From positions 1 through 7,092 of the forward strand of contig JBOFIR010000159.1 in assembly GCA_051650265.1 (NCBI GenBank): a stretch of 7,092 nt of DNA, given 5' to 3'. Made by a program: the position numbers and the translations under genes. Shown here piece after piece: positions 1 through 6,243 of the stretch. A model generated the notes under the pieces. It made no database searches. It was not told the origin of the DNA and saw only the letters and a program-made list of their open reading frames with translations. This DNA is from JBOFEH01 sp051650265. Lineage in GTDB: Bacteria > Bacillota > Clostridia > Lachnospirales > Cellulosilyticaceae. The stretch's first letter is position 1. The number at the start of each line of letters is the position of its first letter.

Positions 1-253
1 GGCCATCATCTGTAGCTGGATAGGCTACGACCATGTTATCTGTAAAAATTTTAATTCTTCCTTGGCTGTATTTATTGGGAATAATACATTGTTTGTTCTT
101 ATTAATCAGGGCATTCATTTCTGTAAGAAGCTGATTGCCGTAGCCGTACTTACAGGAGTCGATAATCATTTGGGAAAAACCAAGGATATCGATCGCACAT
201 ACGACGGAATGGATTAATTCGGGGTGGGTTTCATTATATTTTTGTTTACTCAT
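1..253 (-). CDS. Divergent class III nucleotide-cyclase-like protein, N-terminal part (runs off left edge)
   Basis: This is an open frame of 84 complete codons, starting with ATG at 253 and reading leftwards out of the window with no stop. The start is supported by AGAGGA (262-267) about 8 bases upstream. The fragment contains AIDILGFSQM (around residues 20-29) and KIFTDNMVVAYP (around 68-79). These resemble the two metal-aspartate segments of class III nucleotidyl cyclases (the DIxGF strand and the later GD strand), with D22 and D72 as candidate metal ligands 50 residues apart, a reasonable spacing for that fold. No signal peptide or membrane segment is visible in this part. By inference it could be a soluble nucleotide cyclase or a degenerate relative; cyclase-like proteins occur both in housekeeping signalling and in anti-phage signalling. 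The missing C-terminus holds the residues needed to decide, so activity is unproven. It is transcribed divergently from the esterase gene. Confidence 0.6.
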   Translation of the reverse strand, partial: MSKQKYNETHPELIHSVVCAIDILGFSQMIIDSCKYGYGNQLLTEMNALINKNKQCIIPNKYSQGRIKIFTDNMVVAYPATDDG

Positions 254-290
254 TGAACACTTCCTCTAACTATTGAATTGGATATTGCTG

Positions 291-321
291 ATTATAGCCA
301 GTGAAAAAGTTGGGAAAACAA
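291..321 (-). promoter_or_regulatory. Candidate sigma-A-like promoter of the cyclase-like gene
   Basis: Read on the minus strand there is a perfect TATAAT (291-296) and, 19 bases further upstream, TTGTTT (316-321). The spacing is longer than the ideal 17, so the -35 assignment is weak; the -10 is good. It would start transcription a few bases downstream of 291, leaving a short leader before the ATG at 253. The same GGCTATAAT string recurs in front of the MNT gene. Confidence 0.45.
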
Positions 322-323
322 AA

Positions 324-385
324 AAATTCACATCCCATTACAGACTATATTGCGTAACATATAATCTCTAATAACATGTGAATTT
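324..385. repeat. 10-bp perfect inverted repeat with 42-base spacer
   Basis: AAATTCACAT at 324-333 is the exact reverse complement of ATGTGAATTT at 376-385. The arms lie just upstream of the minus-strand -35 region of the cyclase-like gene. They could be two half-sites for a regulator, each carrying a TGTGAA-type core, or a chance match in AT-rich DNA. There is no adjacent T-tract, so it is not a terminator. Confidence 0.45.
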
Positions 386-507
386 CAAATATCATATAAA
401 CTATACCTAACAACTAAATATCTTTTGAAGTATATCATCTATAGGTGGGGTTGTCAATCTTACAGAGTATGGAAATCATCGTATAGTAGCTCGAGATGAT
501 AGGGATA

Positions 508-528
508 GGCGCTTTGAAAGTGCTGTGT
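508..528 (+). promoter_or_regulatory. Palindromic, weakly cre-like element upstream of the esterase
   Basis: GGCGCTT (508-514) and AAGTGCT (518-524) pair with two G-T pairs around a 3-base centre. The overlapping segment 514-528 resembles the CcpA operator consensus of Bacillus (WTGAAARCGYTTWNN) but carries T instead of C in the central CG and G instead of T at the twelfth position. The location, 60-80 bases before the start of a carbohydrate enzyme gene, is suitable for catabolite control, but the central mismatch makes this tentative. Confidence 0.2.
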
Positions 529-587
529 TAAAATATAGAAATATTTTAAAAAATAAAAATTAATTATATACAAAATAGGGGGTTCGC

Positions 588-1553
588 ATGAGTTTTTATG
601 GTAAATTTGAAGCGAAATATGGGATTGTTGGACGATGGTTTATTAAAAAGGTTGGGAATGTAGAGTATCTTGCAACGATTAATATGGGTTCACAGCTCTA
701 CTTTGGTGTGACAGGGGCGGAGCAGATCACACTGCATTGCCTTGTGCAGGAGGGACCAAGTGCGATTGTTTATCAGATCGATGGTGGAGAGCCGCAAAGA
801 TGCTTGGTGAGTACTGAGATGGTATTGGCAGAGGGACTTGATCAGGAAAGATACTATGAGGTAAAGATCGTGGTAGATGATATCCCAGAGTCCAATGACT
901 TGTGGCAGCATCACTCAGGATTTCTCCTTGAGGGTGTAGACGTAGGAGAGATGGGGCAAGTCACACCCGTGACACCTATAGGAAAGCGTATCCTCTTTGT
1001 GGGAGATAGCATCACTGCAGGGATTGCGGTGCGCCCTGATTATAGAGGGCAGCCATACTCTGGAGGAGCGAGCATCAACTATGCTGCGATCTGTAGTCAA
1101 AAGTTAGGGGCAGTGGATCTGAGATGTGCCTTTGGCTATACAGGGATACTCAATCCCGGCCCAATAGGCATTCCACCATGTAGTGGCTACCTTGAGGAGA
1201 TCTGCCAAGGGATGAAGGCACCACAGCTACAGCCTGATGTGGTGGTGATCAACCATGGGACCAATGATGCGCTCCATGGTCAGCCTGTAGAGGCTTTTGA
1301 GGTAGCGTATCAAAGCTTACTAGAAGACGTGAGGGTGCGATATCCTCAGGCGAAAGTGTTGGTGCTGATACCTTTTGGGCAATACTTAGCAGATGAAATC
1401 CGACGTGTGGTACGTGCTGATGGGCTCAGCCAATTGATCGAAACAGCGGATTGGGGTGTCATATTTGGCGGGGACGGCGTCCATGTAGATGTGAAGGGGA
1501 GTCAGATTGCAGGGGAGCAGCTTGCAAAAGTAATTAAAAATATGGCCATTTAA
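588..1553 (+). CDS. CE2-like SGNH carbohydrate (acetyl) esterase, cytoplasmic
   Basis: This 321-residue protein has two parts. Residues about 1-125 are beta-rich, without catalytic motifs, and fit the N-terminal jelly-roll of carbohydrate esterase family 2. Residues about 133-320 form an SGNH/GDSL hydrolase. Visible catalytic blocks are ILFVGDSITAG with nucleophile S141, a glycine-rich segment around 183-191 that would supply the oxyanion glycine, HGTND with N226, and GDGVH with D296 and H299. Enzymes of this family remove O-acetyl groups from xylo-, manno- or gluco-oligosaccharides. There is no signal peptide, so it probably acts on imported oligosaccharides. The start is supported by AGGGGG (577-582), five bases before the ATG. 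The other esterase and the alpha-galactosidase lie downstream. SGNH membership is very secure; CE2 assignment rests on architecture and is less so; the substrate is inferred. Confidence 0.88.
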   Translation: MSFYGKFEAKYGIVGRWFIKKVGNVEYLATINMGSQLYFGVTGAEQITLHCLVQEGPSAIVYQIDGGEPQRCLVSTEMVLAEGLDQERYYEVKIVVDDIPESNDLWQHHSGFLLEGVDVGEMGQVTPVTPIGKRILFVGDSITAGIAVRPDYRGQPYSGGASINYAAICSQKLGAVDLRCAFGYTGILNPGPIGIPPCSGYLEEICQGMKAPQLQPDVVVINHGTNDALHGQPVEAFEVAYQSLLEDVRVRYPQAKVLVLIPFGQYLADEIRRVVRADGLSQLIETADWGVIFGGDGVHVDVKGSQIAGEQLAKVIKNMAI

Positions 1554-1566
1554 AAAGGTCATTTTT
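1542..1566 (+). terminator. Weak candidate terminator overlapping the end of the CE2-like gene
   Basis: ATGGCC (1542-1547) pairs with GGTCAT (1557-1562) with one G-U pair and a 9-base loop, followed by a run of T to 1566. The stem is short and includes the stop codon region, so termination may be only partial and some read-through into the next gene is possible. Confidence 0.35.
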
Positions 1567-1603
1567 CAGGATTTAAATATCGATTTATTTTACATGAAAT
1601 TGT

Positions 1604-1631
1604 TTGTAATAAAAAGAATTTATTATATAAT
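1604..1631 (+). promoter_or_regulatory. Candidate sigma-A promoter of the SGNH-alpha/beta-hydrolase gene
   Basis: TTGTAA (1604-1609) and a perfect TATAAT (1626-1631) are separated by 16 bases, in the 117-base gap between the two esterase genes. Transcription would begin near 1638, about 30 bases before the ATG. A short inverted repeat, TTAGG (1632-1636) / CCTAA (1648-1652), lies across the predicted start point and could be an operator or a leader hairpin. Confidence 0.5.
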
Positions 1632-1670
1632 TTAGGCATCTATTAAACCTAACTAATAAGGAGAAGGTCG

Positions 1671-3308
1671 ATGAATCCTATAGCGATTGATCAGTACAAA
1701 AAAATTTTATTTCTAGGAGATAGTATTACATATCTTGCACAGTATGTGAATGATATGGATACTTATTTGACGATGCACTTTGAAGGGGTGCGTCCTGAGA
1801 TTGTGAATATGGGGTTGAGCAGTGAGACTGCATCTGGATTATCAGAGGCACATCATCCATTCCCAAGACCTTGTATTTTTCAAAGATTAGAGCAGACACT
1901 AGACTTTGTGGGGGCAGATCTGGTGATTGCTTGTTATGGAATGAATGATGGGATCTATCATCCTCAGAGTGAGGCACGTTTTGAAGCGTACAAGAAAGGG
2001 ATCTTAGAGTTAGAGCGATGTGTAACTCAGAGAGGGATGGATATAGTCTTTTTGACACCACCACCTTTTGATGTGCAAATGGTCGATCAATCTTGTTTGC
2101 AAGATGCAGAGGGTGATGACTTTGGCTTTATGAAACCTTATAGCGCATACAATGACGTACTAGAAGACTATGGGCGCTGGCTTATGGCGGAGCAACCTGG
2201 CAAAGGAGCTATCGATATCTATACAGATGTAGCGAGCTTTATCAAACAAAAGCGTCAGGAAGATCCTACATATATTACAGGGGATGGGATCCATGTCAAT
2301 GGCATGGGACACTTCCTATTTATGCGTGCCATCTTCAAACAACTCTTTGGGATCACGATCACACGTATACCGAGCTATGTGGAGGCACCTGAGACAAGTG
2401 AGCTTTATCAGTTGATCTGTCACAAGAACCGATTGGTCAGCGATGCATTGTTGGCCTATATCGGGCATGGTAATGCATTACTTGAACTTCAAGTTGTACC
2501 ATTTGATGAGTTGGCAATGCGCGTAGATACATTACAACAACAGATTACCCAGTGGATGGCGATGCACCAGCCACAAGCTGATGTGGAGTTAGTGACATTC
2601 AAGGGATATGAGGCATTACTATTCCATGTAAAAGGAAGAGAGTGTATCTTGGTGAAGCCTCATGAGGCAAGAGTGGATAGGCCATGGGTATGGCGTGCAG
2701 AGTTTTTTGATGCTTTTAGCACTGTGGACATGGCGCTTGTAGCTGAAGGATGGCATATTGCTTACTGCAATCTGAGTGATGCTTTTGGAAATCCACAGGC
2801 TGTGGCAATGATGCATGACTTCTATGAAGCGGTGATAAGGCGCTTTGAACTGAGTCAAAAGGCAGATCTATTTGGATTTAGCAGAGGCGGGCTTTATACC
2901 ATGCACTACGCGGTGGCGTATCCAGAGACTCTTCGTAGTATCTATCTCGACGCACCTGTGCTCGACCTATGTAGCTGGCCAGGTGGCCATGGCTGCGGCG
3001 TAGGGTCTGCTTATGACTGGGCGCTCTGCACCGAGCAGTATCAGATCACGCCGCAAGATGCAGCGGGGCACTTTGCTGATATGGCTGTGGTTAAGATGGC
3101 AAAGCTTGTAGATACAGATATTCCTGTGATCTTGGTAGCAGGTGATGCAGATGAGGTGGTACCTTATGAGGAAAATGGGGAACGACTCGTAAAGGCTTAT
3201 ACAGCCAAGGGAAAAACAGTCCCTGTAATCCTAAAAGCAGGTGTGGGACACCATCCACATAGCCTAGAAGAGCCGGGTCAGATCGTAACATTTATCAAAG
3301 ACATATAA
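1671..3308 (+). CDS. Two-domain hydrolase: N-terminal SGNH esterase fused to C-terminal alpha/beta-hydrolase
   Basis: This 545-residue protein appears to carry two complete active sites. Residues about 8-228 are an SGNH hydrolase: KILFLGDSIT with nucleophile S18, VNMGLSSET with oxyanion G48, CYGMNDG with N92, and GDGIHVN with D205 and H208. After a linker of mixed character (about 235-310), residues about 310-545 are an alpha/beta-hydrolase. Its nucleophile elbow is GFSRGG (S404), the likely acid is D494 in GDADEVVP, and the histidine is H527 in VGHHPHS. From memory of the families, both halves resemble polysaccharide-utilisation hydrolases (NMGLSSET...GMNDG; SRGG...APV...SWPGG...GHHPH) that are known as neighbours or fusions elsewhere; this was not searched. 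The likely role is cytoplasmic removal of acyl groups from oligosaccharides, since no signal peptide is seen. The start has an excellent AAGGAG (1658-1663), 7 bases upstream. Substrates of both domains are unknown. Confidence 0.88.
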   Translation: MNPIAIDQYKKILFLGDSITYLAQYVNDMDTYLTMHFEGVRPEIVNMGLSSETASGLSEAHHPFPRPCIFQRLEQTLDFVGADLVIACYGMNDGIYHPQSEARFEAYKKGILELERCVTQRGMDIVFLTPPPFDVQMVDQSCLQDAEGDDFGFMKPYSAYNDVLEDYGRWLMAEQPGKGAIDIYTDVASFIKQKRQEDPTYITGDGIHVNGMGHFLFMRAIFKQLFGITITRIPSYVEAPETSELYQLICHKNRLVSDALLAYIGHGNALLELQVVPFDELAMRVDTLQQQITQWMAMHQPQADVELVTFKGYEALLFHVKGRECILVKPHEARVDRPWVWRAEFFDAFSTVDMALVAEGWHIAYCNLSDAFGNPQAVAMMHDFYEAVIRRFELSQKADLFGFSRGGLYTMHYAVAYPETLRSIYLDAPVLDLCSWPGGHGCGVGSAYDWALCTEQYQITPQDAAGHFADMAVVKMAKLVDTDIPVILVAGDADEVVPYEENGERLVKAYTAKGKTVPVILKAGVGHHPHSLEEPGQIVTFIKDI

Positions 3309-3320
3309 CGCTCTGCAAGC

Positions 3321-3360
3321 AAAAAGATAGCCTCTTTTATAAAATAGAGACTATCTTTTT
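3321..3360. terminator. Bidirectional intrinsic terminator between convergent genes
   Basis: AAAAAGATAG and CTCT on the left pair with AGAG and CTATCTTTTT on the right (3321-3335 with 3346-3360), with a single C/A mismatch and a 10-base loop. The A-tract on one side and T-tract on the other make it usable on both strands. It can therefore end the SGNH-alpha/beta-hydrolase transcript from the left and the HEPN/MNT transcript from the right. Confidence 0.88.
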
Positions 3361-3383
3361 TGTTTTTAAATTTATTATTAGGT

Positions 3384-3788
3384 TTATAAATCAATTTGTG
3401 GTAACTGCACTGGAAGGGGGTCAAGTTCCTTGAGCCAGTGTTCACAACAATCTAATACTTTAGCTATTGTTCGGATAGAAGCCTTAAATTCACTATTATA
3501 ACGGGATTGGGTCGCCCAAGAGGTAATAGCAAAACTTGCTTGCTCAATGATTTCAGGGATATCGATGTGATGGTTCAAACAAAGATCAACCAAGATACTG
3601 ATATCATGTGTACGATCGTATGTATGGCCATTAGACTCTAATAGGTACTTAAGTATTTTTTCAGTACATTGTTGTGTATGGTAGGCACAAATATTAAGAT
3701 CAGCACAGTCACTCGTTTGACCAAGTTGAGAATAGGCAAACTTAGCATATTTAAAATCTGATTTGGCTAATTTAAGAAGACCTTTCAT
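3384..3788 (-). CDS. HEPN-domain protein, partner of the MNT nucleotidyltransferase
   Basis: This 134-residue, mostly helical protein belongs to the HEPN family of the Pfam PF05168 style. It shows an N-terminal helix with LAKSDFKYAKFAY (about 7-19), then AYHTQQCTEKILKYLL (about 35-50), where QQ-x-EK-LK is the family signature. RTHDISILVDLCL follows (about 59-71), then a late aromatic/RY segment (S95-Y97). Its ATG lies inside the MNT gene, overlapping it by 17 bases, so the two are translated from one message; AAAGGA (3799-3804) sits 10 bases upstream. HEPN/MNT pairs act as toxin-antitoxin or stress modules in some families, where the toxin HEPN carries an Rx4-6H RNase motif. No such motif is visible here (R59 and H61 are only one residue apart), so RNase activity is doubtful. 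The paired role is well supported; the function is not known. Confidence 0.85.
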   Translation of the reverse strand: MKGLLKLAKSDFKYAKFAYSQLGQTSDCADLNICAYHTQQCTEKILKYLLESNGHTYDRTHDISILVDLCLNHHIDIPEIIEQASFAITSWATQSRYNSEFKASIRTIAKVLDCCEHWLKELDPLPVQLPQIDL

Positions 3789-4158
3789 AAATTATTAATC
3801 CTTTCTGTTTGATTTCGTTATATAAAGTATTGCCTGAGGCAATTGTTGACTTGAAATGTGATAATGTTTCAGGAAGAATATCCATAGGCTTAGCAATACT
3901 TTGCCTAAGCTTTTTTATAATAGAAAAATCTTCGTCATAACAATCAGCGATGACAAGGAGATCAATATCACTATCCTGACCACAACCTAGGGTGATTGAG
4001 CTACCGAACAGTATGATATATTGTATTTCAGGAATAGATTGGGCACGATGAATGATTTCTCTTACAGCATCTACTTGGGTATAATAGATATAATTAAGGC
4101 AAGTTTCAATGCCTGAATACTGTTTAGAAAATTGATAGCATGTAATAGTATGAGCCAT
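3772..4158 (-). CDS. MNT-type minimal nucleotidyltransferase of a HEPN/MNT pair
   Basis: This 128-residue protein has the defining GSx10DxD motif of the DNA polymerase beta-like minimal nucleotidyltransferases. G52-S53 in LFGSS is followed by exactly ten residues and then D64-I-D66 in DSDIDLLV. A third candidate metal aspartate, D93, sits in KPMDIL, so the metal site looks intact. Such proteins transfer a nucleotide, often AMP, onto a partner; in the characterised MntA/HepT systems they modify the HEPN toxin. This makes it the likely antitoxin or modifier of the overlapping downstream HEPN gene. Residues 1-30 precede the conserved fold and are not recognised. The start has a near-perfect AAAGGAGG (4166-4173), 7 bases upstream. 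The gene is AT-richer than the carbohydrate genes on either side, which fits an accessory insertion. Confidence 0.88.
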   Translation of the reverse strand: MAHTITCYQFSKQYSGIETCLNYIYYTQVDAVREIIHRAQSIPEIQYIILFGSSITLGCGQDSDIDLLVIADCYDEDFSIIKKLRQSIAKPMDILPETLSHFKSTIASGNTLYNEIKQKGLIIYERSS

Positions 4159-4198
4159 AACTTATCCTCCTTTAGGTAGATTCATTATCTATTACTTT

Positions 4199-4227
4199 AT
4201 TATAGCCTATGAAGAATAAGAAAAAAC
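4199..4227 (-). promoter_or_regulatory. Candidate promoter of the HEPN/MNT operon
   Basis: Read on the minus strand, a perfect TATAAT (4199-4204) precedes the MNT start by about 40 bases. The matching -35 position (4222-4227, GTTTTT) is poor, so a second factor or weak constitutive expression is possible. The region 4159-4355 is a divergent promoter region shared with the alpha-galactosidase. Confidence 0.45.
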
Positions 4228-4281
4228 AGAGAAAATTAATAAAATATTTAACTAGCACAAAGAGAGTTTTCTGAATAATAT

Positions 4282-4309
4282 TTGTTTTTGAATCAGATCA
4301 TGCTAAGAT
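4282..4309 (+). promoter_or_regulatory. Candidate extended -10 promoter of the alpha-galactosidase gene
   Basis: TTGTTT (4282-4287) is followed after 16 bases by TAAGAT (4304-4309), directly preceded by TGC, the TGn extension typical of Gram-positive extended -10 promoters. Transcription would start near 4316, leaving a leader of about 40 bases. No clear cre or other operator was found around it. Confidence 0.45.
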
Positions 4310-4358
4310 ACATATAAGTTAATTTATTTAGAGTTAATAAAAGGGGTGTAGGAAGTTG

Positions 4359-6095
4359 ATGCAGAGAGATTGGAGTCAAATCAAGTTTTGGAATACTGAG
4401 GGGCAGGAAGCATTATTTGCAGTAGAAGTTCAGGAGGAAGGGTGCTTTTGTAGGATCAAAGCTACCTATAAAGGAAGTCAGCCAACACGTATGGCAGCAG
4501 TACATATCGCTACGTTGCCACATGGCAAATCAGGGGATACGCCGCTGTATGCAGAGGCTTATAGTATGCTCTCTCAGACTACAGGGACACTTGCTGAGCC
4601 AAGAAATGTAACGGGCTTTAGTGACGCGAGGCACTACAGATTGCCAGAGAAGGAAGGGTACTTTACAGCGTACAATATGCTTCTTTTATTGGAGCAACCC
4701 TACACGCTGATTGCCTATAGCTCTGCTGCACGATTTGTAGGAAAGATTCACTTTAATGCCCATGAGATTGTACTTGAACAAGACCTCGGCAGGATCGTGG
4801 TGGCACCGGGTGAAGAGCTGGTATTAGAGGAGATCATGATCGGTATAGATGCTGACCGAGAGGTGTTACTAGAGCAGCTTGGTGAGCGCCTCAAGCAGCA
4901 TCATGGGAAGCTGGAGTTTGAACCCATCCCTGTAGGGTGGTGCTCTTGGTATTGCTATGCTGAAAATGTCACACAGCAAAATATCTGTGACAATATGGCG
5001 ACTTTGAAAGCGAAGCTTCCTGACTTCAAGTACATACAAATCGATGATGGCTACCAAGCCTATATGGGAGACTACCTCACGACCAGTGCGCAGTTTGGTC
5101 ATCTGAGAGAGCTGATTGCTCAGATTCATGATGAGGGATTTGAACCCGCGATCTGGGTGGCACCTTTTATTGCGGAGCAGGAGTCAGAACTTTTTAGGAC
5201 GCATCCTGAGTACTTTATCAAAGATGACACAGGGATGCCACTGGCTTCTGATCAAGTGAGCTTTGGTGGGTGGCGATGTGGCCCTTGGTATATGCTAGAT
5301 GGTACACACCCTGGTGCAAGGGCGCACCTAAAGCAGCTCTTTAAGGTGATGCGTGAGGAGTGGGGGATCAAATACTTCAAGCTAGATGCCAACATGTGGG
5401 GTGCTATGCCTTTTGGTGAGCGTTATGATCAGACCAAGACTTATGTGGAGGCCTATCGCATGGGAATGGAAGCCATATTAGAAGGTGTAGGCGGTGATAG
5501 CTATGTCTTGGGGTGCAATGCACCGATGTGGCCAAGTATCGGGGTAGTCCATGGTATGCGCATCACAGGTGATGTGGGACGTCATTGGGGAAGTATCAGA
5601 GAACTCTCTCAGGAGTGCTTCTATAGAAACTGGCAACAGGGTAGACTTTGGATCAATGATCCAGACTGCGTGGTACTGGATAATATAGAAGGTTTATGGG
5701 GTGGAGGTATGAGTACGCTGACAGAAGATGAGTTTGCATACCATCGTGCACACATCTTGGCATCTGGTGGTGCGCTGCTATCAGGAGATGCCATCACGGA
5801 GCTCGAACCCTATCAGATAGAGCAACTAGGGGCCTTCTTGCCATTACCAGACCAAGCCGCAAGATTTGATGACCATACTTTTGTAGTGGGGAGACAAACA
5901 AGAGGTGAGGAGCAGATTGTGACAGTCTTTAATCAAGGCGATGAAGAAAAGCAAATCACAGTAGACCTACAAGGAACCTACCATGTAGCTGATTATTGGG
6001 ATGGACAGATCTATGGAGAAGCATTATCCCAGTTAGATTTGACTTTAAGGCCACATTATGCTGTTGTGCTGAGCTGCATGCAGGTGAAAAGCTAA
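4359..6095 (+). CDS. GH36-type alpha-galactosidase, cytoplasmic
   Basis: From the ATG this is a 578-residue protein; the frame also allows a TTG three bases earlier at 4356, and residue numbers here count from that TTG. Residues about 1-185 are the beta-sandwich domain. The TIM barrel follows with VGWCSWYCY (193-201), IQIDDGYQ (228-234), KYFKLDANMWG with candidate nucleophile D344, RITGDVGRHWG with candidate acid/base D406, and WINDPD (432-437). A small C-terminal beta domain starts near 505. The motifs fit family GH36/clan GH-D retaining alpha-galactosidases, which release terminal alpha-1,6-galactose from melibiose, raffinose or galactomannan oligosaccharides. It is shorter than the ~720-residue GH36 group and nearer the compact ~550-residue one. 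No signal peptide is present. The ribosome site is ambiguous: AAGGGG (4341-4346) lies 12 bases from the ATG and 9 from the TTG; AGGAAG (4350-4355) is too close to either. Confidence 0.9.
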   Translation: MQRDWSQIKFWNTEGQEALFAVEVQEEGCFCRIKATYKGSQPTRMAAVHIATLPHGKSGDTPLYAEAYSMLSQTTGTLAEPRNVTGFSDARHYRLPEKEGYFTAYNMLLLLEQPYTLIAYSSAARFVGKIHFNAHEIVLEQDLGRIVVAPGEELVLEEIMIGIDADREVLLEQLGERLKQHHGKLEFEPIPVGWCSWYCYAENVTQQNICDNMATLKAKLPDFKYIQIDDGYQAYMGDYLTTSAQFGHLRELIAQIHDEGFEPAIWVAPFIAEQESELFRTHPEYFIKDDTGMPLASDQVSFGGWRCGPWYMLDGTHPGARAHLKQLFKVMREEWGIKYFKLDANMWGAMPFGERYDQTKTYVEAYRMGMEAILEGVGGDSYVLGCNAPMWPSIGVVHGMRITGDVGRHWGSIRELSQECFYRNWQQGRLWINDPDCVVLDNIEGLWGGGMSTLTEDEFAYHRAHILASGGALLSGDAITELEPYQIEQLGAFLPLPDQAARFDDHTFVVGRQTRGEEQIVTVFNQGDEEKQITVDLQGTYHVADYWDGQIYGEALSQLDLTLRPHYAVVLSCMQVKS

Positions 6096-6124
6096 CAAGA
6101 AAATTTTGGAAGTAATTAATAGAG

Positions 6125-6167
6125 AAAAGGCTATATCCATTGAGAAATAAGGGATATAGCCTTTTTT
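6125..6167 (+). terminator. Strong intrinsic terminator of the alpha-galactosidase gene
   Basis: A perfect 14-base stem pairs 6125-6138 with 6152-6165, around GGCTATATCC / GGATATAGCC, with a 13-base loop and a T-tract to 6167. The A-tract on the 5' side means it could also work in reverse. It separates the carbohydrate gene from the sigma factor unit. Confidence 0.93.
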
Positions 6168-6243
6168 AATACGAGATATTTTGAAGCGTTAAAAAAAATA
6201 AGAAAAAATGTGTAGTGGATTTGTATTTGCATCGTCTTTACTT

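Larger units (their letters stand above)
254..587. other. Divergent intergenic region, 334 bases, with inverted repeats
   Basis: This AT-rich stretch lies between the cyclase-like gene (minus) and the CE2-like esterase (plus). No gene is convincing in it. It holds the minus-strand promoter at 291-321 and a perfect 10-base inverted repeat (324-333 / 376-385). It also has an 8-base inverted repeat TATCATCT / AGATGATA (433-440 / 494-501) and a short palindromic element at 508-524. A clean sigma-A promoter for the plus-strand esterase could not be found. TTGTCA (451-456) and TATAGT (482-487) are 25 bases apart, and TTGAAA (514-519) and TATAGA (534-539) only 14, both poor spacings. Confidence 0.6.

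Noticed and set aside
451..487. TTGTCA (451-456) with TATAGT (482-487) as the esterase promoter
   Set aside because: The 25-base spacing is too long for a sigma-A promoter, and no better-spaced partner exists for either hexamer.
690..1100. Two minus-strand frames (690-914 and 915-1100)
   Set aside because: Both are antisense to the CE2-like esterase, lack motifs, and have no convincing ribosome site.
1726..2064. 112-codon open frame on the minus strand
   Set aside because: It lies entirely inside the SGNH domain coding sequence, whose catalytic motifs are unmistakable on the plus strand. The protein has no recognisable motif and low-complexity Ser/His/Pro composition.
3384..4158. Naming the pair hepT/mntA
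   Set aside because: The HEPN protein lacks the RX4HXY motif that defines HepT and fits the PF05168-type family better, so the characterised gene names would overstate the match.
6181..6190. TTGAAGCGTT as a possible cre site before the sigma factor gene
   Set aside because: It is one base short of the cre core (TGAAGCG instead of TGAAARCG) and runs into a poly-A stretch, with no right half-site.
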